Assembly (NCBI GenBank): GCA_000755425.1
Contig: BBMT01000006.1
Span: 248,001-312,000 of the forward strand
Direction: 5' to 3'
Length of the DNA stretch: 64,000 nucleotides
Source: Vibrio maritimus
Lineage (GTDB): Bacteria > Pseudomonadota > Gammaproteobacteria > Enterobacterales > Vibrionaceae
The stretch's first letter is position 1; each line of letters starts with the position of its first letter. Below, piece after piece: positions 18,033-27,539 of the stretch. The notes below the pieces were generated by a model. The model had not been told where the DNA came from, did not search any database, and saw only the letters and a list, made by a program, of their open reading frames with translations. The translations under genes were made by a program, and so were the position numbers.

Positions 18033-19295
18033 ATGGATCCGCACGTAACAGAATGGCTGAACCTGATTATTCGTTGGGTTCACATGATAGTAGGGATCGC
18101 ATGGATTGGTGCGTCGTTCTACTTCGTATGGTTAGAGAATAATTTGAATCGCAGCAACCCCCGAGATGGTTTATCGGGTGATCTCTGGGCGATTCACGGT
18201 GGTGGTATCTACCATCTTGAAAAGTACAAACTCGCCCCCCCAAAGATGCCAGAAAACTTACATTGGTTTAAATGGGAAGCGTATTTCACTTGGATCACCG
18301 GCGTACTGCTGTTGGGCGTAGTGTACTACCTGAACGCAGAAATTTACCTAGTCGCACCAGGCTCAGGTATCGATGCAACCAACGCGATTATGATTGGCGT
18401 AGCCTCACTTGTTGCAGGCTGGGTCATTTACAATCTACTGTGTAACTCGTCGCTAGGTAAAACACCGATTGTCTTGGGTATTGTACTGTTTGCTGGCCTA
18501 GTGGCAGCAGCATACGGTCTTAGCCAAGTCTTCAGTGGTCGTGGTGCTTATATTCATGTTGGTGCCATCATAGGTACTATCATGGTCGGGAATGTCTTCT
18601 TCGTTATCATGCCGGCTCAGCGCAACTTGGTGAAAGCGATTGAAAATAACCAAGAGCCTGACCCAGCGCTACCAGCGAAAGGATTGCTGCGTTCAAGACA
18701 CAATAACTACCTAACGTTGCCTGTGCTGTTCATTATGATCAGTAACCACTTTCCGAGCACCTACGGTCATGAGTACAACTGGGCGATTCTAGCGGGCTTG
18801 TCAGTGTTTAGTATTTTGGTGAGACACTACTTCAATACGCGTCATGGCAGCCAAAAATATGCTTGGACAATTCCTGCTGCTGCATTGGGTATGGTGACAC
18901 TTGCATTCGTTTCATCGCCATATGCGAATAAAGCACCAACGCCGGTTGTTAAAGCACCAGTGACACAAACAAGCTCTGAAGAGTCGCAAACGGGCAGTGA
19001 ACAGATTGCTCAATCCTCAGGTCATGATGGCTCGATTCCGTTCTCACAGATTAATCAGGTAATTCAAGAGCGTTGCTCTGTGTGTCACTCGGCGACCCCG
19101 ACCCATGCAGCATTTCAGACTGCGCCTGGTGGAGTTATATTGGATACACCTGAAGAGATTAAGGTGAATGTGCCGCGCATCGTCGCACAAACAGTCACCA
19201 CCAAAGTGATGCCACTTGGTAACTTAACTCAAATGACCGATGAAGAACGCACTCTAATTGGCGAATGGGTAGAGCAGGGCGCTCAGATTCAGTAG
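18033..19295 (+). CDS. puuD: Membrane urate oxidase with cytochrome c domain
   Basis: Oxidises urate to 5-hydroxyisourate at the inner membrane, passing electrons to the respiratory chain rather than making H2O2. It is an intact 420-residue protein. About eight membrane segments form the N-terminal urate hydroxylase domain (WVHMIVGIAWIGASFYFVWLE). A C-terminal class I cytochrome c domain carries the haem motif C348-SVC-H352 and a late Met (KVMPLG). Its position closing the puuE operon completes the urate-to-glyoxylate route. Confidence 0.94.
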   Translation: MDPHVTEWLNLIIRWVHMIVGIAWIGASFYFVWLENNLNRSNPRDGLSGDLWAIHGGGIYHLEKYKLAPPKMPENLHWFKWEAYFTWITGVLLLGVVYYLNAEIYLVAPGSGIDATNAIMIGVASLVAGWVIYNLLCNSSLGKTPIVLGIVLFAGLVAAAYGLSQVFSGRGAYIHVGAIIGTIMVGNVFFVIMPAQRNLVKAIENNQEPDPALPAKGLLRSRHNNYLTLPVLFIMISNHFPSTYGHEYNWAILAGLSVFSILVRHYFNTRHGSQKYAWTIPAAALGMVTLAFVSSPYANKAPTPVVKAPVTQTSSEESQTGSEQIAQSSGHDGSIPFSQINQVIQERCSVCHSATPTHAAFQTAPGGVILDTPEEIKVNVPRIVAQTVTTKVMPLGNLTQMTDEERTLIGEWVEQGAQIQ

Positions 19296-19340
19296 CGAGT
19301 TTTTCTCATTCAAGATCAGTTTGTAAGCATGGTTCATATC

Positions 19341-19372
19341 AAAGGCCGTCCTAATTAAGACGGCCTTTTTTA
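19341..19372 (+). terminator. Terminator of the puuE-puuD operon
   Basis: A 10-bp stem AAAGGCCGTC/GACGGCCTTT with an 8-nt loop and a T-run. Confidence 0.9.
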
Positions 19373-19404
19373 TTAAACTTGCAAAAGATGTATGTGTCTC
19401 GGAC

Positions 19405-20929
19405 TTATGCGGCTATCTCGTGCTCTTTGTCTTGATATTGTTTGGCTATGTCGATGAACCGCGACTCGACGGCTAAAAACGCGTCAACGACCTCTGGGTC
19501 GAAGTGTTGCCCGCGTCCTTCAACTATGATTGCTTTAGCCTTGTCGTGACTAAAGGCGGGTTTATAGACGCGTTTTGAAATCAGAGCATCATAGACATCT
19601 GCGAGTGCCATTAGTCGACCTGACAATGGGATCTCCTCTTTGGAAAGTCCTTTAGGGTAGCCGCTGCCATCCCATTTTTCGTGATGGGTTAGAGAAATTT
19701 CTTTCGCCACTCTTAGGAAGGAGCTACTACCGAGTTGCTGCTCAGCGATGGAGAGCGCTTCTGCACCAATTACAGGGTGTGATTTCATAATGTCGAACTC
19801 GTCGTCAGTCAGTTTGCCGGGTTTGAGTAGGACACTGTCAGGAACACCCACCTTTCCAATATCGTGCAATGGAGCCGATTTGTAGAGTAGGTCAATATAG
19901 CCAGGTGAAAGCAGGGTACCGTGTTTCGGGTGGGCTGATAACTCTATAGCCAACGCCTTAACATATTCTTGTGTCCGTAAAATATGGGCACCAGTTTCGT
20001 TATCACGGGATTCCGCAAGTGCGGACAAGCTAACAATCGCCACATCGCGAGTGACTGACACTTCATTTTGGCTATCTTGTAGAGCGTCGATCATCGCATT
20101 TGTCATTCCAGCGACAGCACCGAACTCATCATTGTTGTATATCGGTAACCGAGTGTCTATGTGCCTGCGGCAACTTTCTTAAGGGCGGCTTCCTGGTCTG
20201 CAAGATACGCTTCATTAGTTGGCTCCACAGTTTCATGATGTAAATGGAATAACCAATTAGCACTGAAGCGATGTAGGCGAACTCTTTAATAATGCTTATC
20301 TTGCCACTGCCATCTAACACACGTTCGGGGTTGTGTTCCAGCCAGAACACGTCTTTTAAAGCGACCATGCTCAACGTAATAGTTAGAGTCACTAGCAGCA
20401 AGAGAACAAGACCAATAGCTTGTCCCATCATTGATTGGCGTTCGTTGGTTTGTAGTATGACTAGAGATGAATCCTGATCAAATTGTTCAACGTTCTCTTT
20501 CTGGGCTCGAAGGTTGAGAATAAATCCGGTGAGAAACCCAAACATGGTTAACCCGAACACAACCTTAAGGTTACTGTCGATCGGAAACTGGTAGCTGAGC
20601 GAATAAAACATCGCTAGAGGAATACTTGCTAACAGGAACAAGCATGCATCCAACTTTGCAAAGTTAGACAACCCAAAATGCTTCAGTCTTGAAGAAAGTA
20701 TGTGTCGCACCGCGAATAACGCAGTAAAAGTGATGCCGGTATGTTTTAAGACCTCTGACAGCGTAAGCGTCTCAAGCATTGGGCAAACGCGCCCACCATA
20801 GATGCCAAACAAGGTGCCAGCTAACAGGTATAGCAAAAAAGTAAACGGAAAGTCGTATCGAGGAGTATTCATTAACGCGTTTGATAAAGTCCATTTTGAG
20901 GCGATTATCAATAACACAAAATTTAACAA
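19405..20929 (-). CDS. Membrane HD-GYP c-di-GMP phosphodiesterase (two frameshifts)
   Basis: About 508 residues. The N-terminal half has five or six membrane segments, then a HAMP-like linker (KKVAAGHIDTRLPIYNNDEFGAV) and a C-terminal HD-GYP domain. The metal and GYP motifs are complete: SAPLHDIGKVGVPD, SLTHHEKWDGSGYPKGL and LADVYDALISKRVYK. It probably hydrolyses cyclic di-GMP. Single-base losses near 20196 and 20166 split it just before and within the HAMP linker. Input signal unknown. Confidence 0.88.
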
Positions 20930-21045
20930 TTAGTAAGCGGGCTGGTCACAACCCATTGAATTTTTTATGACTAATTATCTCGGCAGGCTTGGGAGTTATA
21001 GATGGCGATTGAGGGGCAAGCGACCCAGTAGGGTCGCAAAGGAGA

Positions 21046-21978
21046 TTAAACAGTCTTAATCTGATTATTGATGAAGCATAGCTGTTCATAAAGCGCTGTT
21101 GTTTTTGGCATCGTAATGCCATTACTTGCTGCTAAATCGATGGCGTTTTTGTACATATAATGAATCTCAAGTTCTCGATTATTGCGCCTATCTAGCAGCA
21201 TACTGGTCAAGTAGGGCTTCATTTTTGCGGTATTGCTAAGCATGGTATCAATAAGTGACATGGGGATCTCAGTACCAGTGGTTTTCGCGGCGTGCTGGAC
21301 TTCGATCATAATTGCCCTCGATAAGTCGACTAGCTCACTGCAATCCATCATTTTTGCGGTATCTGAATCAAGAACCGTAGACAAGCCGTTGAATGGCACG
21401 TTCCAAAGCAGCTTTTTCCAACGTGCATCGATGATTTTAGGATCGACATCGACTTCGACGCCACTTTGGGTTAAATCGCTTGCGAACGCCTGTAACGCGT
21501 CGATTCCACTTTGGCCGTACACGCCAATAGTGATGCGTCCATAATCAATATGGTCAATATGACCCGGGCCAATCTTGTTCGAGCAAATAAAACATAAGCC
21601 GCCAGCAACGAAGGGAAGCTTAAATGTCTCCGCCACCTCTTGTTCTGCGCCGATTCCGTTTTGAAGCAGCATAACAAGCGTGTTGGGTTTTAATAAAGGT
21701 TGAATGAGGCTGCCGAGCAAATGATTCTGAGTGGTTTTTAGAGCAACGAGTACCACGTCAGCTTTTGGCATGTCAGTCGACGTGCTGTATGCGTTAAGGT
21801 CATTGGAAGTAATGGAAAAGTCACCATAGTGTGAGTCGACACGTAAACCGTTATCAACAACATGTTGGTAGTCGCTATTAAAAAGGAAATGGACATCATG
21901 GCCACCATGATGAAGCCTTGCACCGTAGTAGCCTCCAATTGCGCCTGTGCCAATCACTGCGAATACCTTTTTGCTCAT
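21046..21978 (-). CDS. Ketopantoate reductase-family protein (PanE/ApbA)
   Basis: A 310-residue NADP-dependent 2-oxoacid reductase. The N-terminal motif VIGTGAIGGYYGARL and the C-terminal catalytic lysine region RWKKLLWNVPFNGLSTVLD fit the PanE family. Vibrios normally have panE elsewhere, and paralogues of this type reduce other 2-oxoacids, so the substrate is uncertain. It stands alone, divergent from the YdcZ-like gene. Confidence 0.85.
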   Translation of the reverse strand: MSKKVFAVIGTGAIGGYYGARLHHGGHDVHFLFNSDYQHVVDNGLRVDSHYGDFSITSNDLNAYSTSTDMPKADVVLVALKTTQNHLLGSLIQPLLKPNTLVMLLQNGIGAEQEVAETFKLPFVAGGLCFICSNKIGPGHIDHIDYGRITIGVYGQSGIDALQAFASDLTQSGVEVDVDPKIIDARWKKLLWNVPFNGLSTVLDSDTAKMMDCSELVDLSRAIMIEVQHAAKTTGTEIPMSLIDTMLSNTAKMKPYLTSMLLDRRNNRELEIHYMYKNAIDLAASNGITMPKTTALYEQLCFINNQIKTV

Positions 21979-22079
21979 GTTCTGTCCCTATTTCCAGTAT
22001 GTACTCGTAGTACTGTACAGGAAAATAGTTGGGAATGAAGTGCTACGCTTGAAAGAGTGTGGTGATAAGGAAACGAACA

Positions 22080-22550
22080 GTGGCAAATCTTACAGGTGTG
22101 ATTCTTATTTTGCTCAGCGTAGTAGTTGGGACGACGTTGGCCTCACAAGCTGGTGTCAATGCGCAGCTTCGCACCGGATTAGGATCTCCGCTTCAGGCAG
22201 CGTTTATCTCATTCGTCATTGGCACACTGGTGCTAGGTACATTAGTTATGCTGGAAGGGAAGCCTTGGTTTCCAAATGGCACACTAAAAACCTTGCCATG
22301 GTGGGCTTGGCTAGGGGGATTTTTAGGGGCGTTTAATATAGCGATGTCAATCTATTTAGCGCCTAAGTTAGGTGCGTTGGCATTGGCGATAGCGATTGTC
22401 TGTGGCCAAGTGGCGGCGTCACTTTTTTATGACCAGTATGGACTTTTGGGTTACCCAAAAATAGAACTATCGCCCCAACGGATCGGTGGGGCGATATTGA
22501 TAGTACTTGGGGTAATATTGGTTGCTTATCACCCCAGTAAAGGCAGTTAA
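22080..22550 (+). CDS. YdcZ-like DMT-family membrane protein
   Basis: About 156 residues with five hydrophobic helices; DMT-family half transporter of the YdcZ (DUF606) type (LASQAGVNAQLRTGLGSPLQAAFISF is typical). The GTG at 22080 is preferred because ATAAGGAAACGAAC precedes it. Substrate unknown. Confidence 0.85.
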   Translation: MANLTGVILILLSVVVGTTLASQAGVNAQLRTGLGSPLQAAFISFVIGTLVLGTLVMLEGKPWFPNGTLKTLPWWAWLGGFLGAFNIAMSIYLAPKLGALALAIAIVCGQVAASLFYDQYGLLGYPKIELSPQRIGGAILIVLGVILVAYHPSKGS

Positions 22551-22563
22551 GCTTTTCTAGTGA

Positions 22564-22926
22564 TTAACCCGCGATAGCAACGCGTTTTACATCAATTTTA
22601 GCGTCTTCAAATGCATCTTTGTCTACACGACCAGTAATAATTACCTTGTCGTTTGGTGTTACATCAACACCGCGCCAGTCATCGTTATCGATCTCAATCA
22701 CGATGGTGTTTTGACCATCAGTGAATTGATACTCTTCATCACCAATAGATTGGGTAATGTTGCCCGTAATTTGAACTGCAGTGTCGTCTTTTGCTTCTAG
22801 TGCTTGAGCAACCGTCGTTTGTGCACCAAGAGCAGGACCGTTAAAACCGCCTTGAGCAGGCATAGATTTAGCTGCTGCGAAACCAGATGTTAGGATAAGT
22901 GCTGTAGCGATGATAACTTTTTTCAT
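22564..22926 (-). CDS. YgiW/YdeI-family periplasmic OB-fold protein
   Basis: A 120-residue exported protein. The signal peptide MKKVIIATALILTSGFAAA is followed by a bacterial OB-fold domain (NITQSIGDEEYQFTDGQ...IVIEIDNDDWRGVDVTPNDKV). Relatives such as YgiW and VisP are stress-linked periplasmic binders. Single gene; role here unknown. Confidence 0.87.
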   Translation of the reverse strand: MKKVIIATALILTSGFAAAKSMPAQGGFNGPALGAQTTVAQALEAKDDTAVQITGNITQSIGDEEYQFTDGQNTIVIEIDNDDWRGVDVTPNDKVIITGRVDKDAFEDAKIDVKRVAIAG

Positions 22927-23213
22927 AATAACCTCAATTAGGACATCTTTGTTTAGTTGACGATGTCAGTATGCGCCTGTCTAGATTAACTAACCTTGAA
23001 ACGAATATTCAGAATTCGTTCATATTCGAAAAATATTGAAAAAAGATACTCTTTTGATGCTCAAGGACGCTTTTAAGCTGACGGTTGTTTGATCCTTATA
23101 CCAACTTTGTTCTTTTTATATGGATCAAGGCTCACATAAATAGACTTAGACTCTTTGGTATGCATTCGAGTGCACTATGCTAATTCGGTTGTTAATAACA
23201 TGGAGTGATAAGC

Positions 23214-24119
23214 ATGAAGTGGAATCCATCTAAATCGAGTGCATTTGTTCTCGCGGGTATAGCAGCAATGGGTGTAATTGGTGACACAGTCGCACAAGAC
23301 GTGGAGTACTATGAGGATGACATTAGTTTCAATGAGTTAAGTGAGGGAATGAACAATGGCTGGGGTTGGTTGCAGAATGACGACATTGTTGTTGCATCTA
23401 ACAATGTTGTTGCGTTTGGATTCCCGTCGGATTCTGGCATATCAACCAATATCCCACCAGAAGGTGGTTGGTGTAGCCAATGTCCTGAGTATCCATCTCC
23501 AGAAGAGACAAACCTGGCTAGGCCTGAATCCGTAGAGGTAGTTGTCGCAAATGTTTACGACAATTATGAACTTGCTCAAGTACGTTGGCACATACCGGGT
23601 AATAGTAATGACTGCTTTGGAAAAAGTTTCTTCTATCGTGTAGATAGAATAGTGAGTTTCAGTGGAGATAGATGGATTGATACTATTCGTGGGGAGGGGA
23701 TTGCTGAAGAAGATCGCTACGACTTGAGCTTGGTTGATAACCTAAAAGCGTTTTACCAAAAAACCTACACACAGAATATTTGTAGAAATAAAAACATATG
23801 TGAAACAAGCTCAACGTCTTCCACCGTACATTGTTATACAAAAAGGCAATGCTCTGACGAGAGACCAAGCTACTCTTACTCTGAAAATCCCAAAGTCCAA
23901 TACATTGTTTCTGCATGTAATAAGTTAGGTTGCAGCCCTGCATCATTTTCACCTTGGGTAGAAATGGATATTAATAATTTTTATTCCAATAAACTTATCC
24001 CTAAGCCTGATGAGCCTAGTACTAACGAAACTAGACATACTCAGTTAGCTATAGCCAATATATCGGCGCCTGATATTTCGTCGTTAGATAGAACTCATTG
24101 GCACAAAGTTCTGAGGTAA
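23214..24119 (+). CDS. Secreted cysteine-rich protein of unknown function
   Basis: A 301-residue protein I do not recognise. It begins with a signal-like segment (MKWNPSKSSAFVLAGIAAMGVIGDTVAQ) and then an acidic, aromatic-rich region with paired cysteines (WCSQCPEY, QNICRNKNICET, HCYTKRQC, SACNKLGC) that suggest disulfides outside the cytoplasm. A fibronectin-like stretch VEVVVANVYDNYELAQVRW is possible. Its stop lies 5 bp before the ATG of the Fic gene, so the two appear coupled. It could be an N-terminal remnant of a larger surface or toxin protein. Confidence 0.6.
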   Translation: MKWNPSKSSAFVLAGIAAMGVIGDTVAQDVEYYEDDISFNELSEGMNNGWGWLQNDDIVVASNNVVAFGFPSDSGISTNIPPEGGWCSQCPEYPSPEETNLARPESVEVVVANVYDNYELAQVRWHIPGNSNDCFGKSFFYRVDRIVSFSGDRWIDTIRGEGIAEEDRYDLSLVDNLKAFYQKTYTQNICRNKNICETSSTSSTVHCYTKRQCSDERPSYSYSENPKVQYIVSACNKLGCSPASFSPWVEMDINNFYSNKLIPKPDEPSTNETRHTQLAIANISAPDISSLDRTHWHKVLR

Positions 24120-24124
24120 AACAC

Positions 24125-25233
24125 ATGCTGGTCGAAAGGACGTGTCATCGCACCAATAAAAAATTTAAGTGCTCTGTGCCACAGAAGTTCTCTGACTATT
24201 CAGGGCATGACGCGAGTATGGAAAAGCACCTTACTTTTGAAATGCCTGAGCAGAAGCCAAGCTCAATTATAAACGCTTTTTTGGGCGTTATTTAGGCGGT
24301 GCAGAGGCATTGAGGCAGGGGCGAGAAGTGTCCCGAAGGCGTTTAGTACTCAATACTTGTATTGATAACGGTGACACGCTTTCAGCCAGCATTAATCACC
24401 AAGTCGAATCGTATTTAAAGGTGCATAGCTTGGTGTCTTCTGTTGACGTTATCACTTTAGATACGCTTCAAGAATGTCATCGTATTCTTGTTGATGGTAG
24501 AGTCGATTCGGTCATTCGAGATGTTCAAAATTGGATTGGAGGTAGCTCTCCAACCAATGCCCGAGTTGTTACCACTCCGCCAGATATGCTGCATGAACGA
24601 CTTGATGATGCACTCGACTACTTAAACGACCACCTCGATATCACTAGTATCGTTTATGATGTGTTTTTTGCAGACCAATTGATTTCACTGCACCCATTTT
24701 TGGATGGCAATGGACGTGTTACTAGAACGCTCGCCGATGCACTGATATGTCGAAAGTTAAAATTGGGGCTAGGTTTATCAGCAACTCTGGTTACTTTGGC
24801 TACTCGACGATATAAGTTTCTTGAAGCGACAAAAGAAATCACGCCAGCGACAAGGCAACGACTGTTAAATATTTGGATCGAGTCGGTTGAATGGTCCAAC
24901 GGCATTGCGAGAAAATGTGACGGAGAGTTGTTTGAATTAGAGAAAACGCTCGAAGCAAAGTTGTTGTTTGCGCCAATATCGGTATCCAAACAGGATTTGT
25001 TAACGCTACTTATTAATCAACCTATTGTTACTCTTCAGCTAATAGCTTCGAGGTTCAGTTTGTCTCAACATGATGCTACTCAGCTTATAGATACTTTGGT
25101 TCAACTTAAGGTTTTGAAACGGTTCCTGTTAAGACAACCAAAAGGCGCTGTTATTTTTGAATGCACGACCGTGTTTGATGTATACAAGAAGTTGGATGCT
25201 TTTGTATTTGAAAAAGTGGTTCTCGAAGCCTAA
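24125..25233 (+). CDS. Fic-domain protein (frameshift)
   Basis: About 370 residues. The Fic active-site motif is complete: HPFLDGNGRVTR, with His as the base and the anion-binding loop intact, preceded by VYDVFFADQLISL. A C-terminal winged-helix-like region (TLQLIASRFSLSQHDATQLIDTLVQLKVL) follows. Members usually transfer AMP to hydroxyl side chains. The ATG at 24125 has RBS TGAGGT. The frame breaks at the T-run near 24280 (INAF/FGRYLGGAEALRQG). Target and any inhibitory partner are unknown; the coupled upstream gene is a candidate partner. Confidence 0.83.
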
Positions 25234-25240
25234 AAACAAA

Positions 25241-25268
25241 TAGCGCCCTGAAAGTGAGTAGGGCGCTA
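25241..25268. terminator. Hairpin between fic and guaD
   Basis: A 9-bp stem TAGCGCCCT/AGGGCGCTA. On the minus strand it is followed by TTTGTTTTT, so it fits the end of the guaD transcript; it may also serve the Fic gene. Confidence 0.6.
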
Positions 25269-25300
25269 CAAATGGATGTACGGTAACTTTTTTCCCTTAG

Positions 25301-26635
25301 TTAGCTTACCAACCGCTTGTCACGTTCACCTTTGGCATCATAGGCCAGGTCGCCATAGATATATGTCTCACAAACGGTTCGATCATCGCCAAGGCTCATC
25401 AATACAAAAAGTTTTTCTTCCAGAGTCGTTGCTTGGTTCATTCTGAATCGCATTAACTGTGTAGCATGCAAATCGAGAACGACGAAATCTGCTTCTTTAC
25501 CTACTTCTAAGTTACCGATTTTGTCTTCTAGGTGAAGGGCTTTCGCGCCACCGAGTGTTGCGAGATACAAAGATTTAATAGGGTGAAGTTTTTCTTGTTG
25601 CAATTGCATGATCTTATAGGCTTCACTCATGGTTTGTAATATAGAAAAACTTGTTCCTGCGCCTACGTCGGTTCCCATACCGACTCTGATCCCTTTGTCT
25701 TCCATTTTATTGAGCTTGAATAAGCCGGAACCGAGAAATAGGTTGGATGTTGGGCAAAATGCAATCGCGGACTCCGTGTCTGCTAGACGTTGGCATTCAC
25801 AATCAGAAAGATGAATGCCATGGGCGAATACTGAGCGTTTATGAAGTAGACCGTAGTGATCATAAACATCTAAGTAGCTGTCTCGCTCTGGGAACAAGTC
25901 GAGAACCCACTCGATCTCCTTTTTGTTTTCAGAGAGGTGGGTATGCATGTAAACATCTGGGTATTCCTCGAGAAGTTTACCAACCATTGCGAGTTGCTCT
26001 GGTGTACTGGTTGGGGCGAATCTCGGCGTGACAGCGTAGTGAAGCCTACCTCGATTATGCCATTTCTCAATGAGCTCTTTAGAGGCTTGATAGCCTGACT
26101 CTGGTGTGTCGGTCAAGTAGTCAGGAGCATTCCGGTCCATCAATACTTTGCCACAAATCATACGAAGGTTACGTCTCTCTGCCTCACCAAAAAACACGTC
26201 GACGGATTCTTTGTGTACGGTGCCAAAGACTAACGCTGTGGTCGTACCGTTACTTGCGAGTTCGTCTAAGAAAAGTTTGGCGACTTTAAGCGCGTAAATA
26301 GGGTTCTTAAAACGACGTTCTTCTGGGAAGGTGTAGTTTTCCAGCCAGTCTAAAAGCTGTTCCCCATAGGAGGCGATCATTCCGGTTTGTGGGTAGTGGA
26401 TATGAGTATCGATAAAACCGGAGGTGATGAGCTTATCTTTATAAGTTTTAATCTTCATTGGCTTTGTGTGTCTAGCCAATATGTCGGTTGCGCTGCCGAT
26501 GTCGACGATGTGACCGTTTTCTACGACGATCATGCCGTCTTCAAAAAATTGGTATGAGTTTTCCAGCCCCACATCCTTGGGGTCAGCAATGCTATGTAAA
26601 ATGCTGGCACGGTAGGCCTTGCGTTGTGTTGTCAT
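25301..26635 (-). CDS. guaD: Guanine deaminase
   Basis: Deaminates guanine to xanthine. An intact 444-residue amidohydrolase with metal ligands in FIDTHIHYPQTGM, MHTHLSENKKEI, SVFAHGIHLSD and GMGTDVGAGTSFS. It is last in the xdhA-xdhB-xdhC-guaD run, 64 bp after xdhC, and feeds xanthine to XdhAB. Confidence 0.95.
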   Translation of the reverse strand: MTTQRKAYRASILHSIADPKDVGLENSYQFFEDGMIVVENGHIVDIGSATDILARHTKPMKIKTYKDKLITSGFIDTHIHYPQTGMIASYGEQLLDWLENYTFPEERRFKNPIYALKVAKLFLDELASNGTTTALVFGTVHKESVDVFFGEAERRNLRMICGKVLMDRNAPDYLTDTPESGYQASKELIEKWHNRGRLHYAVTPRFAPTSTPEQLAMVGKLLEEYPDVYMHTHLSENKKEIEWVLDLFPERDSYLDVYDHYGLLHKRSVFAHGIHLSDCECQRLADTESAIAFCPTSNLFLGSGLFKLNKMEDKGIRVGMGTDVGAGTSFSILQTMSEAYKIMQLQQEKLHPIKSLYLATLGGAKALHLEDKIGNLEVGKEADFVVLDLHATQLMRFRMNQATTLEEKLFVLMSLGDDRTVCETYIYGDLAYDAKGERDKRLVS

Positions 26636-26699
26636 GACACTTCCTTTCTCCGCCCGAAAATTCTGGGCAGTATTATTATTTTAATCCTTTCGCGGCTTT

Positions 26700-27527
26700 T
26701 TAGCCTGCTTGGTCTAATTCTTGGCGAGTATGCGCTGGGCGCTTTTGCTCTATAGGGTTACCTTGATAGTGCGAAATCAGCTCGCCAGCTACAGAGACGG
26801 CAATCTCTGCTGGGTGCTTACCAGTGACAGCTCCGATGCCTATAGGGCAGGTCATGGTGTTGATCTCTTCTTGACTGAAGCCTCGCTGTGCTAAACGGAA
26901 GTCAAACTTCTTGCGCTTAGTCAGTGAGCCAATCATTCCAAAATAAGCGCTGTCGCCGCGCTTGATAACCGCTTTTGCCAGATCGAAGTCGAGTTGATGA
27001 TTGTGAGTCATCACTAGGTAATAGCTGTTTGGTGGCATCTGCGCGATTTCGCCCACTGGATCGTCGCTCACGAGCTTGTTGACGCCTTGCGGCAAGGTTT
27101 CCGGAAACTCAGCCTCTCGCTCATCAATCCACGTTACTCTAAAGGGCAGGGTAGCGACAATATGAACCAGTGCTTTTGCCACATGACCTGCACCAAAAAG
27201 TACCAAATGCTTTTGCGAAGTGCCAATGGGTTCAAAGCTGAGTGTTGCCATACCACCGCAGCATTGACCTAATCGAGCACCCAAATTAAACCTTTCTACT
27301 TTGAGGCTTTGCTCTCCGGAAAGAAGCATTTCTCGTGCCATTTTAGAGGCGACATGCTCTAAATGACCGCCACCAATGGTCGCGATGATGTTATCGCGAG
27401 TTACTAGCATTTTTGTACCCGCATCTCGCGGCACGGAGCCGCGATCTTCAAGTACGGTCACCATGACACAAGGTTCGTGTTGTTCTTCGAGCCTAGCAAG
27501 CTCATGAATCCAGTTATCCTTAAACAT
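26700..27527 (-). CDS. xdhC: Xanthine dehydrogenase accessory protein XdhC
   Basis: Molybdenum-cofactor maturation and insertion factor for xanthine dehydrogenase. An intact 275-residue protein. The N-terminal part has VLEDRGSVPRDAGTKMLV and GGGHLEHVA; the C-terminal Rossmann-like domain has LVLFGAGHVAKALVHIV and TCPIGIGAVTGKHPAEIAVSVAGEL. It lies 12 bp after xdhB. Confidence 0.95.
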   Translation of the reverse strand: MFKDNWIHELARLEEQHEPCVMVTVLEDRGSVPRDAGTKMLVTRDNIIATIGGGHLEHVASKMAREMLLSGEQSLKVERFNLGARLGQCCGGMATLSFEPIGTSQKHLVLFGAGHVAKALVHIVATLPFRVTWIDEREAEFPETLPQGVNKLVSDDPVGEIAQMPPNSYYLVMTHNHQLDFDLAKAVIKRGDSAYFGMIGSLTKRKKFDFRLAQRGFSQEEINTMTCPIGIGAVTGKHPAEIAVSVAGELISHYQGNPIEQKRPAHTRQELDQAG

Positions 27528-27539
27528 AGTGACCTCCTG

